Source: CAZQYB01 sp964582985 (GTDB lineage Bacteria; Planctomycetota; Phycisphaerae; Sedimentisphaerales; Anaerobacaceae). Taken from it: a stretch of DNA of 15,722 nucleotides. Below, in pieces: positions 7,495 to 14,449 of the stretch. A program made the translations under genes and the position numbers. Positions within the stretch are counted from its first letter, which is position 1. The number at the start of each line of letters is the position of its first letter. Below the pieces are notes generated by a model. That model saw only the letters and a list, made by a program, of their open reading frames with translations. It was not told the origin of the DNA and did no database searches. The stretch spans positions 1 through 15,722 of the forward strand of contig CAZOUM010000061.1 in NCBI GenBank assembly GCA_964582985.1, read 5' to 3'.

Positions 7495-9087
7495 TTAGTA
7501 AGGGTTCGACGGCATCATCTCCCATGCTTTCAGCGTCGGGACCTTTGTTGAGCCGCCTTTTGAGAACAAGACCACGCCTATGCTGTCTTTGCGAGTCGGA
7601 TAGATTCGCCGCATCACCGCCTGGCGATTATTGGCAAAGACTTCGACGACCGATTTATCCACAAACACTCTCAGCTTCAAAGGTTCACCAGCCTTTAGTT
7701 CAAAAGGCCCTGCCTCGACGGATTTGGGCCCTTCTCCAAGGCTTGACTTGTTGGTATCTATCTTTAGTTTCTTTTCTTTTGCATCGTAGAAGACAAGCGT
7801 TTCTTCCGCAGCGTCCGGGGCGACGCATACCTTAACGCCGAACTGCTCGGCGCCATCGGGGACCATCTCGACCAATAACTCAATACTGTCTCCGTGGACG
7901 TCCTTCAACCGCATCTCGGAGCTGGTCTTGATAGTCAAATTATGAATTTGTTTGGGATTGTAGCGCAGAACCTCCAGTTCCTTCGGCGGCCACATCCGCA
8001 GCATGCCATCTTCTCCCAATGCCAGAACGCGAGGCAGGCTGAATGTGCCCGACCAGCCGCTGGCTCTGCGTGTTCCCTTTTTCCTGCCATCGAATATCCA
8101 GGCCCACATGATGCGTCGTCCCCTGTCGTCGAGCAGGCTCTCCGGGGCGAAATAGTCATTGTCCACCCAGCTCATTTTCTCGTGGAATTCGGGATAGAAC
8201 TTCTCGTTCTTCCACTGCCCCAGGTAATAGCGACAGCCGAGGCGGTGACTTATGCACAGAAGCATGTACTTGTCGCCGATCTTGAAGAGGTCCGCACAGG
8301 AGACATCTTCGTTGATGTCCACGTCGCCGATACTGTGGGCAAGTAGGTCGCCGACATACTTCCATTTGCCTTCCAGGCTGTTACACTTGGCGATTGCGGG
8401 CCTTTTCCCGCCGAAGATGGCGTAATACGTATTGCCCTCGAGCCAGCCGTACGGGTCCCATGAACGGTACTTGCCGTGATGAGGGTCGCCCTCTTTTGTT
8501 TTGGGAGTGATCAACGACAGCTTCTTCCATTCGTTCAACTCGTCGTCGAGCGCCACGGCCATGGTGTTACCCCTGCGTTGCTGGTCGTGGAAGCACATGG
8601 TCGGCACGCCTTTCTTGTTGATGAAGCAGTTTCCGCTATACATGCCGCCGATGAGTCCTGTTGGGTGGTGACGCCAGTGAACGAGGTCCAAGCTGGATAT
8701 GTGTCCCCAACAGTGGCCATGTTCATTCTGAAAGATGTAAAACAGGTGATAGCGACCTTTCCAGAAGATGGCGCCGTTGACATCGAATGGCGAGGCCCTG
8801 CCTTCCGGTGCGACAAAGTGGTACCCCGGCCGATACCGGTCCCTCAGAAGTTTTTCCCGAAGGGCCCGAGTCCCCCCGATCATAATCTGCCTCTCCAGCG
8901 CCGGATCCATTTGGGTGAGAACTTGCGAGTCATCTTGCACCCCTGCGGCGCTGCAAAGGCATACGCATAGTACAACGGCTATCCCCTGCGCAGCCAATAT
9001 ACTTTGTTTCCATCCGCGTCTGTTCGTTCCGACACCACTTTTGCCTCCGCCGCTGAGAGGCGTTCCGCGAAGATAATTGCTATTCAT
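7495..9087 (-). CDS. Exported GH32-like (beta-fructosidase superfamily) protein with altered catalytic motifs
   Basis: This 530-residue protein has a basic N-terminal extension and a signal-like hydrophobic stretch (29-48), so it is likely exported. The five-blade propeller domain of GH32 runs from about 88 to 370. YHF (89-91), FDVNGAIFWKGRYHLFYIF (101-119) and CADLFKIGDKYMLL (264-277) line up with the conserved blocks. A C-terminal beta-sandwich follows, ending in LRVFVDKSVVEVFAN (472-486), a GH32 hallmark. Family members hydrolyse beta-fructosides (levan, inulin, sucrose). The three motifs differ here: WMNDPNG becomes SPFDVNG with the nucleophile Asp102 kept, RDP becomes WDP (Asp211 kept), and the EC motif becomes SC (Ser263-Cys264), with Glu260 three residues earlier. 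It may therefore belong to a divergent subgroup with another substrate. AAGGA lies eight bases before the ATG at 9087. It is second in the group after the BNR gene, 117 bases away. Confidence 0.85.
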   Translation of the reverse strand: MNSNYLRGTPLSGGGKSGVGTNRRGWKQSILAAQGIAVVLCVCLCSAAGVQDDSQVLTQMDPALERQIMIGGTRALREKLLRDRYRPGYHFVAPEGRASPFDVNGAIFWKGRYHLFYIFQNEHGHCWGHISSLDLVHWRHHPTGLIGGMYSGNCFINKKGVPTMCFHDQQRRGNTMAVALDDELNEWKKLSLITPKTKEGDPHHGKYRSWDPYGWLEGNTYYAIFGGKRPAIAKCNSLEGKWKYVGDLLAHSIGDVDINEDVSCADLFKIGDKYMLLCISHRLGCRYYLGQWKNEKFYPEFHEKMSWVDNDYFAPESLLDDRGRRIMWAWIFDGRKKGTRRASGWSGTFSLPRVLALGEDGMLRMWPPKELEVLRYNPKQIHNLTIKTSSEMRLKDVHGDSIELLVEMVPDGAEQFGVKVCVAPDAAEETLVFYDAKEKKLKIDTNKSSLGEGPKSVEAGPFELKAGEPLKLRVFVDKSVVEVFANNRQAVMRRIYPTRKDSIGVVLFSKGGSTKVPTLKAWEMMPSNPY

Positions 9088-9204
9088 ATCTCACATCCTT
9101 TCTTTGGCTGAACTTCACTCTTTCGAAAACAATTCTACCTCTTTAGCCCACAATTTTTGGTTGACAGACAAACACAAGACGCGAAGGTCCGGCATTGCCT
9201 TTTT

Positions 9205-10395
9205 CTACTCTTTTTGACTTACCAGGTCAAGGTCCCAGATGGTCGCCGCAATATGCTGCTCAGGATGTTTCTCTGTCGTATAGTAGTACATAGTGACAAT
9301 CTTACCGTCCGGCCTTTGCACACTGCGGGTGTACCCTATATCCCAGGTTCGGGCATCGTTGCGCAGAACAATCTCCAGGCCCCAGGTCTTGCCGTTGTCC
9401 TTGCTGATTCTGGCACGAATGCCCTGTGGTTCCCAACGATAGCGATAGGCCGAGCAAACTCCTCGATAGCCGTAGGTAACGCACAATCGTCCGTCCCGCA
9501 GCCTCACCAGGCTCGGCGGGTTGCCGTTGCTCTTGCCCGTATCAGCAACCTGGCTCAGGAATTCCCACGTCTGGCCATTGTCCTCTGATTGGTAAACATC
9601 TATCCAGCACTTCCTCATCTTATGTCCGCCGGAAATATCAACATCCAGCCTCCGACGCATGGCCGAAACCAAATGGTTCTTTGAACAGCGCACGGTTGAT
9701 GGCATTACCGAACGTATCTTGAGAGGTTCGTCTGTCATCCACGAGACGAATCTAAACGTTTTCCCACCATCGGTGGTCCGGGCACAGAAAGCTCTGTCCT
9801 GCACCGCCGCCTCGACCCTCGGCTCTTTTGCTGACAAGAAAACTAAGCAATCCTTCTTGCTGTTGACGATATAGTCCGTTCGGGATGTTAGCCGCCGCTT
9901 CAACCCTAAATCCCCAAACTGATACGAACCCTCCCATTTCTTACCTCGGTCGTACGAGATGAAGAATTCTGAGCCGCCGCACCTCATAGCAAAGTCCGGA
10001 TGGGCAAAGTTAATATTGCCTGGATACGCAGCCGCTTTACCGCCGTCGCCAAGAAAGTTGTCAGGGTCTTCGACTTTCCAGGTCTGGCCGCCGTCAAGAC
10101 TTCTGGCAAGCAGACTTCGCCCGTTGCCGCCAATCGAATGACTGCAATCTTTCGGCACGTAGTCGGCCTGATGAAATCCAACCAGAATTTCATCTCCCCA
10201 CGTCCAGACACCGTTGTTTGCGGGCCAGCCGCAGAATTTTCCCCGCTCATAACAGACTATAACGTGCTTGATAGCGGAGTCTTTGCCCCCGCCAAACAAC
10301 CGCTTATCTGAATTGCCCTTCTTAACATCCGCCGAACACGGAGCAGCCACAAGCCGGCAAAGTATAAGCATCGACAGAGTAATCTTCTCCGTCAT
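9205..10395 (-). CDS. Exported BNR-repeat sialidase-fold protein
   Basis: This 396-residue protein has a Sec-type signal (hydrophobic 6-18, cleavage near SADV at 21-24). It carries five Asp-box (BNR) repeats of the form S/T-x-D-x-G-x-T-W: 99-106, 147-154, 207-214, 270-277 and 331-338. The spacing fits a six-blade propeller of the sialidase superfamily. No FRIP or YRIP motif is seen near the N-terminus, and an arginine triad cannot be placed with certainty, so true sialidase activity is unproven. Related planctomycete proteins are usually annotated only as exo-alpha-sialidase or hypothetical. I chose the ATG at 10395 because GGAAGGGA precedes it and the signal peptide then has normal length. 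The in-frame ATG at 10425 has no ribosome site and lies only about ten bases from the inferred transcription start. It is the first gene of the BNR-GH32-toroid group. Confidence 0.82.
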   Translation of the reverse strand: MTEKITLSMLILCRLVAAPCSADVKKGNSDKRLFGGGKDSAIKHVIVCYERGKFCGWPANNGVWTWGDEILVGFHQADYVPKDCSHSIGGNGRSLLARSLDGGQTWKVEDPDNFLGDGGKAAAYPGNINFAHPDFAMRCGGSEFFISYDRGKKWEGSYQFGDLGLKRRLTSRTDYIVNSKKDCLVFLSAKEPRVEAAVQDRAFCARTTDGGKTFRFVSWMTDEPLKIRSVMPSTVRCSKNHLVSAMRRRLDVDISGGHKMRKCWIDVYQSEDNGQTWEFLSQVADTGKSNGNPPSLVRLRDGRLCVTYGYRGVCSAYRYRWEPQGIRARISKDNGKTWGLEIVLRNDARTWDIGYTRSVQRPDGKIVTMYYYTTEKHPEQHIAATIWDLDLVSQKE

Positions 10396-10442
10396 TGCAT
10401 TTCCCTTCCAAAACCATGTATTCATTGTCCACGAGCATAGTG

Positions 10443-10480
10443 ATTTTACAGACTAATACCTGCACTTGCAAGATTCTTGC
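10443..10480 (-). promoter_or_regulatory. Sigma70-like promoter of the BNR-GH32-toroid group with overlapping palindromic operator candidate
   Basis: Read on the minus strand: TTGCAA (10471-10466), a 17-base spacer, then TAAAAT (10448-10443). The inferred start of transcription is near 10436, about 40 bases before the ATG at 10395. The -35 box lies inside the palindrome CTTGCAAG (10465-10472) and next to a second inverted repeat, GCAAG-ATT-CTTGC (10468-10480). A regulator binding here would cover the -35 box. Confidence 0.45.
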
Positions 10481-10715
10481 CTGTACACTGGCAATTCCAG
10501 GACACATCTGCTATCCTGCGCCAAGCTGCGCGGTTCCAGCCGTGGTCATAACTTTTTTGCCAAACAGGAAACAGCAGAAAGGAGCGTGAACAATCGTGAA
10601 AACAATAAGAGTCAGCTTTGTCGAGTGGATGACGAGCTGCGTTACAATAGCAAACGCGTATACGACAAAACCAATCTCAGCCAACTTTCACAACTGAATT
10701 AGGAGGTTCGTAACA
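10481..10715 (+). promoter_or_regulatory. Divergent intergenic region upstream of the ThuA gene, with a possible leader ORF
   Basis: This lies between the minus-strand promoter and the ThuA start. It contains a short inverted repeat CTGG-CAATT-CCAG (10487-10499). The best plus-strand promoter candidate is weak: TTGTCG (10618-10623), a 19-base spacer and TACAAT (10643-10648). A 33-codon frame, GTG at 10596 to TGA at 10697, has AGAAAGGAG eleven bases before it and ends 18 bases before the ThuA start. It could be a leader peptide but resembles nothing I know. The ThuA ribosome site TTAGGAGG is at 10699-10706. Confidence 0.3.
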
Positions 10716-11624
10716 ATGGGAAATAATTTATCGCGAAGAGAATTTGTTGGGGCTCTTGGTGCCGTCGGGATTACCATCGGCCTGACTTCTTGCAGGGACC
10801 GGCCGAGCCCAAAAACACCCAATATTGTATTTGTGACCGGCGACGATGAATACCGCTCCGAGGTCTCTATGCCGATGATTGCCAGGATTCTCGAGGCCCG
10901 GCACGGCTTCAAATGTACGGTCATTTACGCAGTTGACCCCAGCACCGGCAAGCGAAATCCCAAGCACCAGCAAAACATCGATGGCCTCGAAGCGCTAAAA
11001 ACGGCAGACTTAGCGGTGTTCTTTCTGCGCTTCCGTGCACTGCCGGATGACCAGCTAAAGCTAATCCTCGACTACGTCAATTCCGGCAGACCCATCGTCG
11101 GCCTGCGCACCAGCACACACGCCTTCCGCTACCCCAAAGAGCACAAAAACGCGAAATACAACGCGGGCTTCGGGCGCGAGGTCTTTGGCCAGAAATGGAT
11201 CACCCACGAAGGTAACAAATATGGCACCCGTGTACTGGCTGCGCTCAAAGACCACCCCATTATGCGCGGTATCACCCGGGAATTCTGGGTCCGGTCCTGG
11301 CTGTATAACGTCATACCTCTACACGGCGACTGCGTAACGCTTGCATTAGGGTATGCAACGGACACCGACACCGGGCCTGTTGACCCAGAGCAGAGGCACC
11401 CCAAGCGCAATGTCAAGGGCACACCCAGCCCAGTCGCCTGGACCAAGACTTACAAAGGCGCCAAAGTCTTCTACACCTCGTTGGGGCATCCCCAGGACTT
11501 TGAGGTAGAATCGACCCGCCGACTGCTCATTAACGGCATCTACTGGGCTCTGGGCAGGGAAGTGCCTGAAGGTGGTGCCAGCGCAGAGGTTCAGGGCGAA
11601 TACATCGCTCCACCAGTTCATTGA
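10716..11624 (+). CDS. ThuA-domain protein, Tat-exported lipoprotein
   Basis: This 302-residue protein starts with a Tat motif SRREF (6-10), a hydrophobic run (11-24) and a lipobox LTSC with Cys26, so it is probably exported folded and lipid-anchored. The rest is a ThuA (trehalose utilisation) domain of the class I glutamine amidotransferase-like fold: NIVFVTGDDEY (36-46), a conserved strand and turn IVGLRTSTHAF (127-137), and near the end VFYTSLGHPQDF (251-262) followed by the typical ING(I/V)xWALG helix. ThuA proteins are linked to keto-sugar metabolism, often beside Gfo/Idh/MocA oxidoreductases, but the reaction is poorly defined. Length is normal for the family. The start is secured by TTAGGAGG nine bases upstream. 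It is transcribed away from the BNR-GH32-toroid group and may share its control region. Confidence 0.88.
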   Translation: MGNNLSRREFVGALGAVGITIGLTSCRDRPSPKTPNIVFVTGDDEYRSEVSMPMIARILEARHGFKCTVIYAVDPSTGKRNPKHQQNIDGLEALKTADLAVFFLRFRALPDDQLKLILDYVNSGRPIVGLRTSTHAFRYPKEHKNAKYNAGFGREVFGQKWITHEGNKYGTRVLAALKDHPIMRGITREFWVRSWLYNVIPLHGDCVTLALGYATDTDTGPVDPEQRHPKRNVKGTPSPVAWTKTYKGAKVFYTSLGHPQDFEVESTRRLLINGIYWALGREVPEGGASAEVQGEYIAPPVH

Positions 11625-11633
11625 GGCTGCATA

Positions 11634-11697
11634 GTACGGGCGGTTGCTACTCTGCGAAGTAACTCGCTACGTAGCACGAGTCGCGAACCGCCCCTAC
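11634..11697. repeat. REP/MITE-like imperfect palindrome with GGGCGGTT arms
   Basis: GTACGGGCGGTT (11634-11645) is the reverse complement of AACCGCCCCTAC (11686-11697) but for one base. The 40 bases between contain the perfect palindrome GCTACGTAGC (11665-11674) flanked by ACTCG and CGAGT. A third copy of the arm, GCGGTT (11698-11703), can pair with AACCGC (11686-11691) instead. It begins ten bases after the ThuA stop. GTAGGGGCG-type palindromes of this kind are scattered as mobile repeats in many genomes; other copies are needed to prove it. Confidence 0.55.
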
Positions 11698-11734
11698 GCG
11701 GTTGCCCTCGCGCTTGCGGATAAAGCAATTGCGC

Positions 11735-11776
11735 AAAAAAAAATACGGAGCCGTCCTCCTCCCGCATGGCTCCGTA
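11735..11776 (-). terminator. Rho-independent terminator for minus-strand transcripts
   Basis: Read on the minus strand, TACGGAGCC (11776-11768) pairs perfectly with GGCTCCGTA (11752-11744) across a 15-base loop, followed at once by nine T (11743-11735). This is a classic intrinsic terminator. It would end the transcript of the LtaS-like gene, whose stop is at 12251, leaving an unusually long 3' untranslated part of about 500 bases. On the plus strand the same hairpin has no T-run. Confidence 0.75.
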
Positions 11777-11844
11777 CCGTATTTATGAACAAAATCGGCA
11801 TTGCCGGACTTTTGACGCAAGCAATACCAATTTTGAGATTTATG

Positions 11845-11900
11845 CAATCGGGCGGGCCCTCCTCCTAAACATCTTATTCTTAGGATGCCCCGCCCAATTG
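11845..11900. repeat. Nested inverted repeat with GGGCGGG arms
   Basis: CAATCGGGCGGG (11845-11856) faces CCCGCCCAATTG (11889-11900). As minus-strand RNA this is a 12-pair stem with one G-U pair. Inside it TCCTAA (11863-11868) pairs with TTAGGA (11880-11885). It shares the GGGCGG core with the element at 11634-11697. It may be a mobile repeat or part of the structured 3' end of the LtaS-like mRNA. Confidence 0.55.
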
Positions 11901-12250
11901 TTCCAAATCAGGCGAAATAAAATAATCCCGCAAAGAATATGCCAGCAACGAAAGATTGCAGCAACAGACGCTCACACGCTTGCTTAACACCTTGATGCAA
12001 AGCTGGTTACATCTTCACACACGCTCTCGACAGCAAGTGCGGCCGGGGTCGGATTTTAACAGCGCGTTGTTTTTTGTCAACAAATACCATATCCAGCCAA
12101 CCCATTTTGACATACGAAAGGCTTGCAAATCTTCTGACAATCACAGAATTTGCCTGGTGTTTACAAAAAACAACGCTGTGGTGTTGCTCGATGAGCGACC
12201 GTACGACACAAAAACAAGAGTTGATTCAAGGGGGCCAGCTTGACACCGGC
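11901..12250. other. Long 3' region of the LtaS-like gene without coding content
   Basis: Apart from the inverted-repeat element at 12059-12179, I see no gene, promoter or tRNA here. A small hairpin CCGGC/GCCGG (about 12246-12265) overlaps the stop codon of the LtaS-like gene. Short open frames in this stretch have neither ribosome sites nor recognisable motifs. Because the only T-run terminator is at 11735-11776, the whole stretch may be transcribed on the minus strand as 3' untranslated RNA. Confidence 0.35.
12059..12179. repeat. 121-base nested inverted-repeat element (MITE-like or structured RNA)
   Basis: The left arm (12059-12082) and right arm (12158-12179) are reverse complements over 22 positions, with a two-base GC insertion in the left arm and one mismatch. 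The core GCGTTGTTTTTTGT (12064-12077) matches ACAAAAAACAACGC (12163-12176) exactly. Inside, GCAAATCTTCTG (12125-12136) pairs with CAGAATTTGC (12144-12153) with a two-base bulge. No direct target duplication is visible at the ends. No transposase is near. It lies 71 bases past the stop of the LtaS-like gene. Confidence 0.5.
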
Positions 12251-14317
12251 TTACTTTATTGCCGGGGGACAACGCTTTGCCGAGCAAGTCCGCCCGCCCA
12301 AACCCCATAGCAGCCACCGGTCAAAAACCACTCTTTCGTCAGCTTGCACCCGGTCAAGCTCAAAAAGGCTGTATCTTCGCCAGGCCTTAACCTCCTCCGC
12401 AATCTGCTGCTCCTGCTGCTCCGGCAATTCAATCCTGACCAGCTCATCCGGGTCAACGCTCAAATCGTAAGCAAAGACCCTTTTGTTATCGGGGTTATAG
12501 ATGAATTTGTGATTACCTTTGACAAAACCCACAGAGCTCTCCCACAGCCACCCTGCGAAGTACACCTTCCTGTCATCTGGAATATCAGCGAGCGCGTTAA
12601 CACCGTCAAAGCCGGCAACGCTGATATCAAAGCCCAGCAGGGCCAACAAAGTAGGCGTCAAATCAACAGAGCCAACCGGCTCAAAAATTTTGCTGCCCGG
12701 CTCAACCAAATACGGGGCCCGTAGAACAAATGGTACGCGCACCACATCATCGAAGGGTATTCGCTCGTGCCCGTGCAGGCTGTGCTCGCCAAACGCTTCG
12801 CCGTGGTCGCTGACAACACAAAAGATGGTCTTGTCGGCTATCTTCAGTTTAGCAAGCTCGGCATCCAACGCAGCCAAAAATCGGTCTGTGTAATAAATCG
12901 TCCGCCAATACCGCTCCACCGGCTTATCTGTCAGTGCCGCCAATCGCTCGGGAATCTCGGCCTCAAACCACTCAGGGATATCATAGGGGTCGTGAGTAAC
13001 CGAGCACATAATCGCCAACAGAAAAGGTCTCTTATCAGCTTTTATCCACTCGGCAATCGGTTTCAGTATCGCAAACTCGTCACAGGCCAGATAGGCGACA
13101 AAGGCGTTGGGGTCATTCAAATCTTCCCTGGCCCAGAATTTGTCGAAGCCGAGATTATGAACCAGCGCAGGCCGAGATTCAAAGTCACCCTTCGCCGACT
13201 GAAAAAACGCCGTTCGAAAATTCAACTTCTCTTTTAGGACCGTAGCAAGGCTGGCATACGGCTTGACCGCAGGAACCGTCTCAGCAAGGTCATGCGAAAC
13301 CGAGGGGTACTTACCGGTCAGAAGTGAGAACAGCGCCTTTGTCGTATGCGTAAGTGACGACCGCGCATTCACAAACTCAGCACCCTCGTTAGCTAAAGTC
13401 AACAGATACGGCGTTAGATTCTCCGGTGGGGCAATCCCACAATCAGGCGTAATACGCCCGCTCCTACGTCCGTCCGCAAGTGAAGTGTACCTGTATTGAA
13501 TCCCCTCAAGAACAACTATGACTATATTATGGTTTACCGGCTCCCGCCCCTCCAACAGCCCAATTCTTAGCTGGTCAAAAGCTGGTATTTTTCGCTTCTC
13601 ACCGTCCGAACGAGCCTCAACTATGTACTCGTAAGCGGACGAAAAAAGACACGTCACAGCCCTTAATTGACAATTATAGTGCAGCCTTTCGAAGGGTACT
13701 TTTGCTGAGGCTCGCCCGCCCGCTCCGACGCGAGCAACAACCGCTACAAAGATAACAGGAAGATAAATGAAGATTCTATTGACAAACTGCCGACGGCTGT
13801 ATATCAGCACCGGCGCCTTAACCAAAACGGAAAAGAAAAAGGCAAGGGCAATTGCACTTGGGCCGAGCAGAAGTACCGCTGCGACCGGCATCTTAACCAG
13901 ATTATGCCCAACAATTGTGAATGAGTTTAGGGGGTCGCGAAATAACGGCAAAATGCTCGTCGGAAGGACCTGCATCCCTTTTCTTATCACCAGGCCCGCG
14001 CTCATAACCGACCATGTGCACACAAGCGCCGCAGCAAACGTAACTATCCGAACAACCCATCTCCGAGGCCAGCGAAAACAAACTGCAAGCAGGACAAATT
14101 CAATTCCTAACAATACAGCAATATCGTCAGGAATCCAGGAGAAGTAGTCACCCACCACACGGATGCGCCAGGCGTTAAAGAACTTTACCACCAGCGTACA
14201 AAACAATGCCCCCAACATAATGGCACTATACGCACGGGGAGCCAAAAAACCATAAAGCCGACGAATAGGCGAAATAGCTTTAGCTTTGGGACCGGTTTGT
14301 GACCTACCAACACTCAT
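12251..14317 (-). CDS. Membrane sulfatase/LtaS-like alkaline-phosphatase-superfamily enzyme
   Basis: This 688-residue protein has five hydrophobic segments (about 31-47, 65-81, 88-111, 145-169, 181-196) and then a large extracytoplasmic sulfatase-type domain (about 262-625), the layout of lipoteichoic acid synthases and phosphoglycerol or phosphoethanolamine transferases. Catalytic-site features are NIVIVVLEGIQ with metal ligand Glu271, SSLTHTTKALFSLLTGKYP (320-338) with Thr325 or Thr326 as probable nucleophile, and VVSDHGEAFGEH (501-512) with Asp504 and His505 as metal ligands. The CxPSR motif of true sulfatases is missing, so it is not a formylglycine sulfatase. It probably transfers or cleaves a phospho-head group on a lipid or glycan. 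No Shine-Dalgarno is seen at 14317, but an in-frame stop lies just upstream, so no earlier start exists. Residues 626-688 are a charged tail. It follows the GH130 gene but has its own promoter. Confidence 0.85.
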   Translation of the reverse strand: MSVGRSQTGPKAKAISPIRRLYGFLAPRAYSAIMLGALFCTLVVKFFNAWRIRVVGDYFSWIPDDIAVLLGIEFVLLAVCFRWPRRWVVRIVTFAAALVCTWSVMSAGLVIRKGMQVLPTSILPLFRDPLNSFTIVGHNLVKMPVAAVLLLGPSAIALAFFFSVLVKAPVLIYSRRQFVNRIFIYLPVIFVAVVARVGAGGRASAKVPFERLHYNCQLRAVTCLFSSAYEYIVEARSDGEKRKIPAFDQLRIGLLEGREPVNHNIVIVVLEGIQYRYTSLADGRRSGRITPDCGIAPPENLTPYLLTLANEGAEFVNARSSLTHTTKALFSLLTGKYPSVSHDLAETVPAVKPYASLATVLKEKLNFRTAFFQSAKGDFESRPALVHNLGFDKFWAREDLNDPNAFVAYLACDEFAILKPIAEWIKADKRPFLLAIMCSVTHDPYDIPEWFEAEIPERLAALTDKPVERYWRTIYYTDRFLAALDAELAKLKIADKTIFCVVSDHGEAFGEHSLHGHERIPFDDVVRVPFVLRAPYLVEPGSKIFEPVGSVDLTPTLLALLGFDISVAGFDGVNALADIPDDRKVYFAGWLWESSVGFVKGNHKFIYNPDNKRVFAYDLSVDPDELVRIELPEQQEQQIAEEVKAWRRYSLFELDRVQADERVVFDRWLLWGLGGRTCSAKRCPPAIK

Positions 14318-14414
14318 TGGACAACAGAAATATCAAAAAAATCGGTTAACAGCAAGCAGACAGTCTACGTTCCACTTTACCGGTTGGTTTCCTCCTACCT
14401 GTCACACGCTGTAA

Positions 14415-14442
14415 ATTATACCTTTTGGAGCCGCCTTGTAAA
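14415..14442 (-). promoter_or_regulatory. Sigma70-like promoter of the LtaS-like gene
   Basis: On the minus strand: TTTACA (14442-14437), a 16-base spacer, then a perfect TATAAT (14420-14415). Transcription would start near 14408 and give a leader of about 90 bases. That leader contains an AGGAGG (about 14395-14390) with no start codon at proper distance, and a run of seven T (14341-14335) shortly before the ATG at 14317. Confidence 0.55.
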
Positions 14443-14449
14443 AGAAATA

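Noticed and set aside
8476..8970. 164-codon plus-strand frame opposite the GH32-like gene
   Set aside because: Antisense shadow; the minus-strand protein has clear GH32 blocks across the same bases.
7495..9087. Tat signal in the GH32-like protein (NRRGWKQS)
   Set aside because: Twin arginines are present, but the following residues do not fit the consensus and the hydrophobic stretch is long and Sec-like.
10716..11624. Glutamine amidotransferase activity for the ThuA protein
   Set aside because: The fold is related, but no Cys-His-Glu catalytic triad with a nucleophile elbow is visible.
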